NCBI GenBank assembly: GCA_964568845.1
Contig: CAZMSC010000021.1
Coordinates: forward strand, 1 to 25,120
DNA: 25,120 bases
Source: DTBU01 sp964568845
GTDB taxonomy: Archaea; Thermoproteota; CALKCG01; B24
Direction: 5' to 3'
The position numbers were made by a program, and so were the translations under genes. Below, one piece after another: positions 1-8,023 of the stretch. The stretch's first letter is position 1. Every line of letters begins with the position of its first letter. Under the pieces are notes generated by a model. That model was not told where the DNA came from. It saw only the letters and a list, made by a program, of their open reading frames with translations, and searched no databases.

Positions 1-1998
1 GAGGTTGTTGAGAAAATCAACTGGCCGCTTTGGATTGCCGTCATAGTCCTGTTATCAATCGTTGTGAACATTGTCAATGGTGTTCTCTACGTGTCTGGAA
101 TCGCCTGCATCTATGGTCTTGGAACAGTATGCATACCCGCCACGATGCCAGTCCTCGCCATGCTACTGCCCTTAGCCGCCTCTCTAACGGGTAAATTTGC
201 AAAGAATACCCAGGCGCTCGCTCGACTTTACCTCGTAGGCTTGATCATAAGCATGTTCATGGCAAACGCGGGAGGCATGAGCGGTTGGATGGCTTTACCA
301 GTAGGCTACAGTTGTAGGATTTGGTTTAGTAGTGAGGATATTCAGAGGGCTCTCGTGGAGAATTGGTGGACTGTTCCGAGAGAAGTTATAATGATCGTTA
401 AGGGAACTGGAACTTGGAATATAAACTGGGGTGCTTGGGCACCTGCAATAGCATTCTGGACAATCTACCACTTCGCATACTTCCTATTAGGCTCAAGCCT
501 AATGCTCTTGTTTAGGCGTAGGTGGATTGAAGTCGAGAAACTCCCATTCCCCTTTATGATAGGCATGTGGGAAGGTGTAAGCCGCATAAACGAGAAGCGG
601 TTTAACACAGCTTTCATCCTAGGACTGGCAATCGGCTTCTTCATAAACCTTCAGATACTTCTAACCTATCTATTCCCATGGTGGCCGGATATAATAGGAT
701 GGCGTGCGAACAACGTAAGCCCAAACGGATGCGCCGTGGTTGCAAGCTGGGGCAATCCAGTCGCATGGCAACTAGGCTCGACTCTTGTGGCCTTCATGAG
801 GTGGAACATGCAGCCGCTTAACTTCCTCATAGCTTACCTAGTCCCACTCGACGTAAGCTTCAGCATGTGGAGTTTAACATTCCTACTAATGATATTAGCT
901 CAAATAGCCTACTACATGGGCTACTACACTGGCATATTTAGCCTGGGAGGGTGTTGCAGAGTCTTAGGCTGGGCAGGCTACTTAATGTCTCCCACCTGGG
1001 GTCCACCTTACTATTGGAGTTGGCTCTGTCATGTAGGAGGTGGTGTCGCCCTCGTGGTCATGATGATATGGCGTGCTAAAGCAGACCTCTCTGAAACCCT
1101 TAAAATGGCTTTTGGAAAAACGGCTGGAAAACCGTCTGAAGAACCGTTCAGCTATAGGACAATATACCTTTACATTATAGGGTCTTGCATAGTGTTTTTA
1201 GCGTTTCTAGGCAGCATGGGGGTTACAATCGTACCTGGATTCGTCGTCCTAGTCACTAGTATAATCTATATAATAGGCGAATCCTATGTCCGAGGTTTAA
1301 CGGGATACGCGTATCAGCAGGAAAGAGCCATGTGGCCTGCTTGGTCTTTAAAATTTATCTGGCCTAAGGCTCCAAGACCGTATACAAATGACTACTTCTG
1401 GTCCGGTGAGATTCTAATAAATGGAGTTAATACGGCTGGTGCTGGTGTACATACGTGGGGTGAAGCGTCGATGCATGGTTTTGCTCTAGCAAGCCGTACA
1501 AAGGTTAACTATAGAACTGCTTTCTACTTGATGATTTTAACGATATTCATAGGGTTACCAATATCTATGGTCATAAGAGTATGGTGGTTTAACATAATGG
1601 GAGGTAGAGCCGGAACTTGCAGCTCTTCATGGGATTGCGCGTGGATAGGCGCCGACAACTGGGACAACCACATACCCGGCCCAGACCTGATAGCCGGGTT
1701 CCTCTTAGCGGGCTTCATAGTGGTTGCCGCCTTAGATTTTCTAAGGATGAGGTTTATATGGTGGCCTATACACCCAGTCGGATTCCTCTTAAGCGGAGCG
1801 GCTAGAGAAATATGGACTGGAACGTGGACAGCCTTCCTGGCGGCTTGGATAGCCAAATGGCTAACGCTTAGGATAGGCGGGAGTAAGCTATACGAAGAGC
1901 ATGGAGTAGCCTTCATAGGGGGAGCACTAGCCGGAACGCTGGCTGTAATATTCACAGGTATAATTATCAGCGTAATAAGGTTCTTCATACCCTTCTAA
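1..1998 (+). CDS. Large polytopic membrane protein, DUF6785/DUF6784-like (5' end outside window)
   Basis: The frame is open to base 1, so the gene is cut by the window edge; the GTG at 64 is only the first internal start and lies inside a hydrophobic segment. The visible 665 residues are dominated by hydrophobic helices (about a dozen or more membrane segments) with many Trp and Gly. The C-terminus has the pattern WWPIHPVGF, then KW, then IGGSKLY and a Gly-rich last helix, which I recognise from the DUF6784 end of DUF6785 proteins, a group resembling oligopeptide-transporter folds. Function is not established; a transporter role in the inner membrane is inference. It ends in TAA and is followed by an oligo-T run. 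Several in-frame Cys (for example the CSSSWDC segment) sit in a loop near residue 545 and could be extracellular. Confident that it is a real membrane protein, less so on the family. Confidence 0.75.
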   Translation, partial: EVVEKINWPLWIAVIVLLSIVVNIVNGVLYVSGIACIYGLGTVCIPATMPVLAMLLPLAASLTGKFAKNTQALARLYLVGLIISMFMANAGGMSGWMALPVGYSCRIWFSSEDIQRALVENWWTVPREVIMIVKGTGTWNINWGAWAPAIAFWTIYHFAYFLLGSSLMLLFRRRWIEVEKLPFPFMIGMWEGVSRINEKRFNTAFILGLAIGFFINLQILLTYLFPWWPDIIGWRANNVSPNGCAVVASWGNPVAWQLGSTLVAFMRWNMQPLNFLIAYLVPLDVSFSMWSLTFLLMILAQIAYYMGYYTGIFSLGGCCRVLGWAGYLMSPTWGPPYYWSWLCHVGGGVALVVMMIWRAKADLSETLKMAFGKTAGKPSEEPFSYRTIYLYIIGSCIVFLAFLGSMGVTIVPGFVVLVTSIIYIIGESYVRGLTGYAYQQERAMWPAWSLKFIWPKAPRPYTNDYFWSGEILINGVNTAGAGVHTWGEASMHGFALASRTKVNYRTAFYLMILTIFIGLPISMVIRVWWFNIMGGRAGTCSSSWDCAWIGADNWDNHIPGPDLIAGFLLAGFIVVAALDFLRMRFIWWPIHPVGFLLSGAAREIWTGTWTAFLAAWIAKWLTLRIGGSKLYEEHGVAFIGGALAGTLAVIFTGIIISVIRFFIPF

Positions 1999-2004
1999 AC
2001 CTCC

Positions 2005-2021
2005 ACTTTTATTTTTTTATG
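2005..2021 (+). terminator. Oligo-T terminator after the membrane protein
   Basis: A T-rich run (ctttt-a-ttttttt) starts about 7 bases after the TAA stop. Archaeal RNA polymerase terminates at such oligo-T tracts without needing a hairpin. No stem is visible, so the call rests on base composition and position only. Confidence 0.4.
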
Positions 2022-2035
2022 ATGGTTGACGGGAG

Positions 2036-2248
2036 GTGTTGCATTTTTCAATAACAATCCAGCCCAATACAGGCATATGTGAAGGCTTTATGGATAGCGG
2101 TGGTGAACGTAGACGCAAGTCTATAGTTTTAGCTCCTGTTAAGATTAGAATGGATGGTGGAAGCTTTACGATAAGCTGGACTTGTAATTTAGCTGGGGAG
2201 TGCCGTAACGGAGAGTGCTTCTACGCTAAGTCTAAATCTGAAGGCTAG
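2036..2248 (+). CDS. Small Cys-containing protein, unknown
   Basis: A 70-codon frame with no recognised family. The C-terminal third reads TCNLAGECRNGECFYAK, with three cysteines spaced like a small metal-binding knuckle (C-x6-C-x4-C) and a following YAK. The start is uncertain: GTG 2036 and TTG 2039 lie inside or against the gggagg motif, leaving no spacing, whereas an ATG near 2090 has a gaagg motif 4 bases upstream and would give about 52 residues that keep all the cysteines. It ends at TAG 2246-2248, and the same frame then continues with protein-like sequence (ARIRLNLLSEEDIYL...) up to the end of the convergent nitroreductase. Real coding is plausible but not certain. Confidence 0.45.
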   Translation: MLHFSITIQPNTGICEGFMDSGGERRRKSIVLAPVKIRMDGGSFTISWTCNLAGECRNGECFYAKSKSEG

Positions 2249-2322
2249 TTGGCACGTATACGCTTAAATCTTCTAAGCGAAGAAGACATCTATCTAACTA
2301 TTGATGGAGCAAAGTCTTTGGA

Positions 2323-2847
2323 TTATTGGAATTTATCTATGGATAATATTTCCAATAGTGGTTTTCTTGGCCCAGGCTCTTCGAAACGTTCATCCTTAGG
2401 ATAGCCGAGTGGTGTTATTGCGACAACGTTTACATCCTCCGGTATTTTGAGGATTTCCTTAACCTCTTTATTACTGAATGAACCTATCCAACACGTCCCT
2501 AAACCCTCAGCTCTAGCCGCTAGAATAAGATGTGTAAAAGCTATGGAAACGTCGATGAGCATGCTTAAATCGCCCATGTATTCGCCTCTATTCCAGTGGA
2601 TATTGTATCCGCAGGCCACTATGACTATTGGCGCTTCTGCAATAAACATTTGATTATGGCATGCTACTGCCAGTTTTCTCTTCAACTCTTCATTTTTCAC
2701 TATTATGAACTTCCACGGTTGACGGTTTGAACCTGAAGGGGATATTCTAGCGGCTTCCAAAACTCTCTTTAAAACGTCGTCTGGTATTGGATCGGGTCTA
2801 TAGGACCTTATGCTTCTACGTGTTCTAACAACTTCGTAAAAATCCAT
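2323..2847 (-). CDS. Nitroreductase family FMN-dependent oxidoreductase
   Basis: A 174-residue protein with the family's N-terminal FMN phosphate-binding pattern RTRRSIRSYRPDPIP, the PSGSNRQPW motif around residues 37-45 and a C-terminal AITPLGYPKDE segment, the classic GYP of NfsB/Nox-like enzymes. Length is typical for the short archaeal members. Family members are homodimeric flavoproteins that use NAD(P)H to reduce nitro compounds, quinones or flavins, or act as dehalogenases; the true substrate cannot be read from sequence. It starts at ATG 2847 without a clear ribosome binding site and is divergent from the CitG-like gene, with about 150 bp between the chosen starts. It converges on the small Cys ORF. 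Confidence 0.88.
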   Translation of the reverse strand: MDFYEVVRTRRSIRSYRPDPIPDDVLKRVLEAARISPSGSNRQPWKFIIVKNEELKRKLAVACHNQMFIAEAPIVIVACGYNIHWNRGEYMGDLSMLIDVSIAFTHLILAARAEGLGTCWIGSFSNKEVKEILKIPEDVNVVAITPLGYPKDERFEEPGPRKPLLEILSIDKFQ

Positions 2848-3000
2848 ATCTACACCATAAATTACACATATCCTGTAAAGAATAAATTTTTCACTACATG
2901 CATGGAGGTTCTCAGTCGCTTGAATAGGGAATTCTTTAATTGTCAGCGAAATGTTATAGTTTTAAAGGCATTTAAAAGAATGCTTCGGAGTCTGATCGAT

Positions 3001-4005
3001 ATGTCTCTAACGCTTAAACGTAGAGTAGAAATAGCCGACCATATCGCGGTGGCGGGGCAACTGGCGGCGGCGCTTGAAGTCTGCGGTTGGCCTAAGCCTG
3101 GAAACGTTCATAGAACCTCAGACTTTCCAGATACTAGGTTTGAACACTTCATAGCTGGTTCAATATCGCTTGGGCCGATCCTCCGGGAGACGGTTTTAAA
3201 TGCACTTTCTCTAAAGCTAGGTGAAGTACGTGAGTTGAAGATCGGAAGGTTGATTAAACGGGCAGTTTTAAACGTAAAAGCTTGGCATAGGGGTGGAAAC
3301 ACACACTTAGGCGTAGTGCTTCTATTCGTACCGATGGCTGCGGCAGCTGGTATGACGCTTGTAGCAGTAGACGGCATGAATGTTTCTGATCTGCGTGAAA
3401 ACTTCGCAAAAGTCGTAAAGTCTACAACATGCGAAGACGCTGCTGAAACGTATGAGGCTATTGCTTTGGCAAGTCCAGGGGGAATGGGTAGAGTTGTAAG
3501 TGGTAAGGCGCCGGATTTGACGAGTAGTGAAGCAAAGAAAATAATCCTAGAAGATAATTTAACACTTTATGATGTTATGGAAGTTGCAGCCGAATGGGAT
3601 ACTATAGCTAGAGAGCTCGTTACGGCTTTGCAGATAACTTGCGATGTAGGATTTTCAACCGTGGAAAAGCTGTACTTTGAAAACCGCGATATAAATGTCG
3701 CAACGGTTCACACATATCTAAAGCTACTATCCCTGTACCCGGACAGTTTCATAGCTAGAAACGTTGGATTAAAGTATACATCCAATGTATCAGAAGCCGT
3801 AAAAATAGGCATGAAGACGGCTGAAGAAGTCTCAGAGAAAGCGCGTGAAATACTTCAACTCGGCGGTCTTAAGACCCCGGAGGGACGTAGGGCGATCTTC
3901 AGATTCGACGGCGAATTGAGAAGAAGAAGGCTGAATCCAGGTACTACCGCCGACTTAACAGCAGCTTCTCTAATGCTAGCCGTTTTAAATGGTTTACGCT
4001 TCTGA
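3001..4005 (+). CDS. Triphosphoribosyl-dephospho-CoA synthase (CitG) family protein
   Basis: Family hallmarks are KPGNVHR near residues 32-38 and HRGGNTHLG near 96-104, followed by an all-alpha body with DLTAASLMLAVL at the end. CitG converts dephospho-CoA and ATP into the triphosphoribosyl precursor of the citrate lyase or malonate decarboxylase prosthetic group; no such lyase is in the window, so the archaeal role is open. I prefer ATG 3001 over ATG 2902: homologues begin shortly before the KPGN motif, a TATA-like tttaaaaga lies about 30 bases upstream, and the intervening 33 residues look non-conserved. The next gene starts 27 bases after the stop, which suggests co-transcription with an ECF S-like membrane protein. 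Confidence 0.8.
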   Translation: MSLTLKRRVEIADHIAVAGQLAAALEVCGWPKPGNVHRTSDFPDTRFEHFIAGSISLGPILRETVLNALSLKLGEVRELKIGRLIKRAVLNVKAWHRGGNTHLGVVLLFVPMAAAAGMTLVAVDGMNVSDLRENFAKVVKSTTCEDAAETYEAIALASPGGMGRVVSGKAPDLTSSEAKKIILEDNLTLYDVMEVAAEWDTIARELVTALQITCDVGFSTVEKLYFENRDINVATVHTYLKLLSLYPDSFIARNVGLKYTSNVSEAVKIGMKTAEEVSEKAREILQLGGLKTPEGRRAIFRFDGELRRRRLNPGTTADLTAASLMLAVLNGLRF

Positions 4006-4032
4006 AGGCATTGGTCTAAGAGATTGATCGGT

Positions 4033-4752
4033 ATGGATACAAAAAAGGTGGCTTTAATTTCAACTATGACCGCTATGTACGTAGTGTTAAGCTATCTACC
4101 CGGTTTCCCAGTCGTAGGGGTGAGTGGCGCTAAGATTGGAGTTATCTCTGGGATAGCTCCACTCTATGGCTTCATATTAGGCCCAGTACTCGGCATACTA
4201 ACTACGTTTCTCGGAGCTTTCATAAACCGTGTTTTAACGGGGGCCAGTTTATTTGAATGGCTTACCCTACCGTCCATGCCCATTTCAGCCTTCATCGCTG
4301 GTGCACTTTCAAGGGGTCGTCTAAACGATTTGTCGGGCTGGAAAATTTCAGCGGCGATTTTAACAATTCTAATAGCTACTTGGTATGGAACCTACGTAGG
4401 CCGAGCTGTTCCGCTGTTCGCAATACTACATTGGATTGGCCTTATAAATATCCTAGTGCTACGTTCAAAACTCGCCAAACTCTTCCACAGCGACCTTAAA
4501 AGGAATCTAACGCTTTCAATACTGCTAGGTAGCTATACTGCAACTGTAACCGGCCACATGTATGGCTGCTTAGCCTTCATATTGGCGGCTGAACTCCTCA
4601 TCATAAACACTTCAGACCTCCCATCACTCTTCACAATGTTAATCCCCATTGCTACGTTTGAAAGGCTAATATTCACGGCGATATCTACAACCATAGGTGT
4701 ACCATTATTCTCAACCCTTAAAAACAGATTTCCGGAAATCGTGGAGAAGTGA
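4033..4752 (+). CDS. ECF-type transporter S-component-like membrane protein
   Basis: About 239 residues, strongly hydrophobic, with roughly six membrane segments. The N-terminus (VALISTMTAMYVVLSYL, then GAKIGVISGIAPLYGFILGP and LTTFLGAFI) follows the S-component layout: an early helix with small residues, a Gly-rich turn and a long hydrophobic hairpin. S-components bind a vitamin or cofactor precursor and partner with the EcfAAT module, which is not in the window. I choose ATG 4033; TTG 4024 would add three residues and neither has a good ribosome binding site. The tight spacing behind the CitG-like gene suggests a linked role, possibly uptake of a pantothenate, CoA or ribosyl precursor, but substrate assignment is inference. 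Confidence 0.6.
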   Translation: MDTKKVALISTMTAMYVVLSYLPGFPVVGVSGAKIGVISGIAPLYGFILGPVLGILTTFLGAFINRVLTGASLFEWLTLPSMPISAFIAGALSRGRLNDLSGWKISAAILTILIATWYGTYVGRAVPLFAILHWIGLINILVLRSKLAKLFHSDLKRNLTLSILLGSYTATVTGHMYGCLAFILAAELLIINTSDLPSLFTMLIPIATFERLIFTAISTTIGVPLFSTLKNRFPEIVEK

Positions 4753-4840
4753 AGCTCTCTGTTCATCCAAATCCGAATAGCGTTTAATACTTCAATTCGC
4801 ATTAACACATATAGTTTTTAAAACCACAGTAAACTATTGA

Positions 4841-4874
4841 GTTTTTCGCAGTAAATTAGACTTTACGGAAAAAC
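4841..4874. promoter_or_regulatory. Imperfect inverted repeat upstream of the GHL6-like hydrolase
   Basis: The left arm gtttttc + gtaaa (4841-4847, 4851-4855) pairs with the right arm tttac + gaaaaac (4862-4866, 4868-4874): 12 paired positions, a small internal loop and a 6-base centre. It ends about 54 bases before the TTG start at 4928, just upstream of the TATA-like tttttaatatt near 4889-4900. That position suits an operator for a sugar-responsive regulator, or a hairpin ending the ECF-like transcript. Both readings are inference. Confidence 0.4.
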
Positions 4875-4886
4875 GCTAGCAATTAC

Positions 4887-4903
4887 ATTTTTAATATTGT
4901 AAA
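4887..4903 (+). promoter_or_regulatory. TATA-like promoter of the GHL6-like gene
   Basis: The A/T-rich stretch tttttaatattgtaa is centred about 32 bases before the TTG start at 4928, the usual distance for an archaeal TATA box with a very short leader. A weak ggtg lies 5 bases before the start codon. Confidence 0.4.
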
Positions 4904-4927
4904 TGGCAAAGGTATTTTGGTGTTGAT

Positions 4928-6877
4928 TTGAGGGGTGAATGGTATAGGAAGACTCTTCTCAACATACACTTTGACCACCATGTTGGGCCAAATACTCCGG
5001 TAGGAAGTGGAGCAGATCCAGATAAACTCGCCTCTTTAATAGCCCCTGTAAAACCGGGTCTTATACAGTACCACGCTAAAGGGCATCCTGGGTGGACAAA
5101 CTATCCAACGCGTTTAGGTGGGTCTCCTCCGAAGCTTGTTAAAGATGCTCTAGCCATGTATAAGAAGACTGCTGAAAAACTCGGCATAAAGTTTACAGTA
5201 TACTATAGTGGTTTGAAAGATGAATATGCCGCTAAAGAGCATCCCGAATGGCGTAGACGTAATGCTGAGGGAGGGTTCATAGGTGAAGATGTTTTATGCC
5301 CTAACAGCGGCTATGTTGAAGCGAGGGTTTTACCACAGCTTAGAGAGATAATTGAAGCCTACAATCCCGACGGTTTCTGGTTCGACGGGGATTGTTGGAG
5401 TGTAACCCCATGTTATTGCGACTCCTGTAGAAAAGCGTTTACAGTAAATTATGGTGAAGAACCGCCAGAAAATCCGCAAGACCCATTATGGAAGACGTGG
5501 ATGGCCTTCCACAGGGAAAGTTTTATAAAGTACTTGGAGAAGTGCGCGGGCCTCATACATAAACTCAATCCAAACTGCTTGTTTACAAGCAACTGGTCTT
5601 TTACAATCAGGATGCCAGATCCCCCTCCCGATTTCATAGACTGGGTGTCAGCAGATATATCTCCAACCCATGGGCCCCTCCAAGCAAGCTTCGAAGCAAG
5701 GTTTCTATCAACTAGAGGTAAACCATTCGATTTGATGACTGCACTACAGGCTTTCACTTGGGGCAATACTACGCCTTATCCCAAATATCCAACACATCTA
5801 TTTCAAGAGGGAGCTGTTATTATGGCCAACGGAGGTAAGTGGTTTATATGGGTTAACCCCCTTGAAGACGACTCTCTTCAACCTTCACATATGTGTACAG
5901 TGGCTGAGTGTGCGGAATTTGCACGTGCTAGGGCCGAAGCCTTCGAGGAGTCTGAACCTTTTCACGAATTTGCTCTACTACACTCTGCCTTAAACTTCTA
6001 CGAGATGGGTAATGGCCTCTACGATTATGGGAAGGTCTTAGACCCTTTGAGAGGTGCACATAAAGCGTTGCAGGAATTACATTATCTGTTCGACATAGTT
6101 GGTGAGGAGATCTTGCTAAGTAGGTTGGACAAATACAAGACTGTTATTCTGGCTGAGCAATCCTTCATATCTAAAACCGCTTTGGAGAGTTTAATGGAGT
6201 TTGCTTGGAGGGGAGGGGTTTTAATAGCTACTGGAAAATCCCTGATCGAATATCCGGACGAGGTCATGGAGATATTCGGTTTGAAGCATTTAGAGCTTAA
6301 TGCAATACCTAGGGGTTGGATTCCATTCAGAGGGGAGAAGATACTGATAAATAAGCCTTGGCATAGAATTTCGCTTAGTGAAGCATCTCGACTACTTACC
6401 CTATCGGCTTTTGAGAAAGAGTCTTTAGATGAAGAGGGAGCGGTTGCGGTTTCAATGAACAAGTACGGGTCTGGGAGAACAGTATACATAGCCTCAGATA
6501 TCTTTGGAGCATACTGGTTTGAGCAATATCCCAAGATAAGAGAGATTATAGGGTTCATCCTAGACTCTGTAGTAGCTAAATCGTTGGAGTTGAAAGCCCC
6601 TCCGACAGTTGAGGTTGTCTTAAGAAGACAGGCGGATTCGATAATCCTTCACTTCTGTAACCTATCCGTTTACAAGGACCTTTCAGGCAACTCCTTCTAC
6701 GTAGAGTGTATACCCTCAATAAGAAATGTAGAATTTAAACTCAAGCTTGAGAAGAAACCAGTAGAATTGAAGCTAATCCCTCCAGAATCTTCGATTAAAT
6801 GGGTTTATCAGGACGGTGTCTTAGAGGCTGTGCTCGAGGATGTTAAAGTTCACTTGGCTGTGAAGATCAGGTTTTAA
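4928..6877 (+). CDS. GHL6/alpha-L-fucosidase-like glycoside hydrolase with GH42M-like middle domain
   Basis: A 649-residue protein. Residues 1-340 look like a (beta/alpha)8 barrel of the GHL6 / GH29-like clan: KGHPGW near 52, EHPEWRRRNAEGG near 105, and GFWFDGD at 150-155, where D153 matches the nucleophile position of GH29-type enzymes. A cysteine cluster CYCDSC (C162, C164, C167) follows, as in GHL6 proteins. Residues about 355-545 resemble the flavodoxin-like trimerisation domain of GH42 enzymes (HSALNFYE, KYKTVILAEQ, RGGVLIATG). The end is a small beta domain. No signal peptide is seen, so it is probably cytoplasmic. It is followed 51 bp later by a URO-D-like gene on the same strand. Hydrolysis of fucosyl or galactosyl glycans is a family-level guess. 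The start is TTG 4928. Confidence 0.72.
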   Translation: MRGEWYRKTLLNIHFDHHVGPNTPVGSGADPDKLASLIAPVKPGLIQYHAKGHPGWTNYPTRLGGSPPKLVKDALAMYKKTAEKLGIKFTVYYSGLKDEYAAKEHPEWRRRNAEGGFIGEDVLCPNSGYVEARVLPQLREIIEAYNPDGFWFDGDCWSVTPCYCDSCRKAFTVNYGEEPPENPQDPLWKTWMAFHRESFIKYLEKCAGLIHKLNPNCLFTSNWSFTIRMPDPPPDFIDWVSADISPTHGPLQASFEARFLSTRGKPFDLMTALQAFTWGNTTPYPKYPTHLFQEGAVIMANGGKWFIWVNPLEDDSLQPSHMCTVAECAEFARARAEAFEESEPFHEFALLHSALNFYEMGNGLYDYGKVLDPLRGAHKALQELHYLFDIVGEEILLSRLDKYKTVILAEQSFISKTALESLMEFAWRGGVLIATGKSLIEYPDEVMEIFGLKHLELNAIPRGWIPFRGEKILINKPWHRISLSEASRLLTLSAFEKESLDEEGAVAVSMNKYGSGRTVYIASDIFGAYWFEQYPKIREIIGFILDSVVAKSLELKAPPTVEVVLRRQADSIILHFCNLSVYKDLSGNSFYVECIPSIRNVEFKLKLEKKPVELKLIPPESSIKWVYQDGVLEAVLEDVKVHLAVKIRF

Positions 6878-6895
6878 AATCTGAGATAAACCTAG

Positions 6896-6906
6896 ACCTA
6901 TATACC
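6896..6906 (+). promoter_or_regulatory. TATA-like promoter of the URO-D-like gene
   Basis: Acctatatacc lies about 27 bases before ATG 6929, with no ribosome binding site between, which fits a leaderless transcript. The URO-D-like gene may therefore have its own promoter as well as read-through from the hydrolase gene. Confidence 0.45.
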
Positions 6907-6928
6907 ACTTCCGGTACATTATTCAACT

Positions 6929-7999
6929 ATGCGCTCATATCTGAGCGATGTGGATTTTGAAACCATTAAGCAACGCTTCGACGCATTTTGGGAGCATAGG
7001 ATTTTAGATAGGCCTCTAATCCATATAACCGCGCCTAGAAAATATCGGGTGGAGGTGGAAATCCCAACTGTTGAAAAGCTTGAGGATAGGTGGATCAACA
7101 TAAACTATATTCTCAAACGGCTTGAGTATTACTTTGAAAACACTATCTTCCTAGGAGACGCCATTCCACAGTATTGGCCAAACCTGGGTCCAAACTCTCT
7201 AACGGCTTTTCTGGGGGGCGAATTGGTTTTTCTCGACGAGGAGACGTCTTGGGTGAAGCCTTTTATAGAGGACTTGGAGAGCTATAACCCTGTTTTAGAC
7301 GAGTCTAACATGTGGTGGAGGACTATGAACAAGATCTTAGATGCTGTGTGTAGGGTAGCGAGGGGGAACTTCCTAGTCGGTATTCCAGACCTACACTATG
7401 GTGGAGACTCTTTAGCAGCCACTGTCGGTACGCAGAGGCTTGTGAGAGCATTGTACAATCAGCCGGGTGAAGTTAAGAGGCTTATCAGAAGATTAACGGA
7501 AATATGTATTCAGGTATTTGAAGCATACTATGGGAAGATATCGCAAGTTCAGAAGGGCTCTATAAGCTGGATACCCGCCTACTCTAGAGGAAGGTTTTTC
7601 CCGTTGCAAGACGACTTTTCAGGGCTAGTATCCCCCAGAATGTTTAAAGAGTTCTTCCTAGAGGAGCAAGTAATCCTGTCGAAGCACTTAGACAATTCGA
7701 TATTTCACTTAGACGGACCAATGGCGTTGAACAACTTAGACATACTGCTCAAGGTAGATTCTATAGATGGTATTCAATGGGTTCCGGGGGCTGGAGCATT
7801 GCCGATGTCTAAATGGGTAAACGTATGCCGGAAGGTATTGAATGCTGGTAAATGCCTCCAAATATCCTGCGAGCCTTGGGAGGTTGAGCTTCTACTATCC
7901 AAGCTTAAACATGAAGGCTTATTCCTTCAAACCTGGTGTCGTAATGAAGAGGAGGCGCAAAAGGTTTTAAAAATTGTGGAAAAATATGGGAAGGACTAA
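6929..7999 (+). CDS. Uroporphyrinogen decarboxylase-fold (URO-D/CIMS superfamily) protein
   Basis: 356 residues. I recognise the C-terminal pattern HLDGPMAL, then IQWVPGAGA, then SKW and GKCLQISC, from a URO-D-like group often mis-annotated as 'trimethylamine corrinoid protein 2'. Members sit next to glycoside hydrolases in many bacteria. The fold is a TIM barrel; relatives transfer methyl groups to or from corrinoids (MtaA/MtbA) or decarboxylate porphyrins, but this subgroup has no proven reaction. His and Cys residues (H in FHLDGP, C in ISCEPWE, C in TWCRNEE) could form a zinc site like that of the methyltransferase relatives. Its placement beside a GHL6-like hydrolase and facing a GH20-like gene suggests a job in sugar metabolism. 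ATG start, no Shine-Dalgarno sequence. Confidence 0.72.
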   Translation: MRSYLSDVDFETIKQRFDAFWEHRILDRPLIHITAPRKYRVEVEIPTVEKLEDRWININYILKRLEYYFENTIFLGDAIPQYWPNLGPNSLTAFLGGELVFLDEETSWVKPFIEDLESYNPVLDESNMWWRTMNKILDAVCRVARGNFLVGIPDLHYGGDSLAATVGTQRLVRALYNQPGEVKRLIRRLTEICIQVFEAYYGKISQVQKGSISWIPAYSRGRFFPLQDDFSGLVSPRMFKEFFLEEQVILSKHLDNSIFHLDGPMALNNLDILLKVDSIDGIQWVPGAGALPMSKWVNVCRKVLNAGKCLQISCEPWEVELLLSKLKHEGLFLQTWCRNEEEAQKVLKIVEKYGKD

Positions 8000-8023
8000 T
8001 TCCGAACCGTGTAGAATCTACCA

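Noticed and set aside
1524..1988. 154-codon minus-strand frame opposite the membrane protein
   Set aside because: It mirrors the hydrophobic codons of the plus-strand gene and shows no independent motifs or start signals.
2246..2248. Pyrrolysine read-through of the TAG in the small Cys ORF
   Set aside because: TAG ends many ordinary genes here (both the HD, KaiC, PadR, ADH and DUF362 genes use TAG or TAA freely, several TAG), so the codon is not depleted as expected for Pyl users, and no pyl genes are in the window.
6929..7999. Methylamine/methanol corrinoid methyltransferase (MtaA/MtbA) call for the URO-D-like gene
   Set aside because: No corrinoid protein or MttB/MtaB partner is nearby, and the sequence pattern fits the glycosidase-associated subgroup better.
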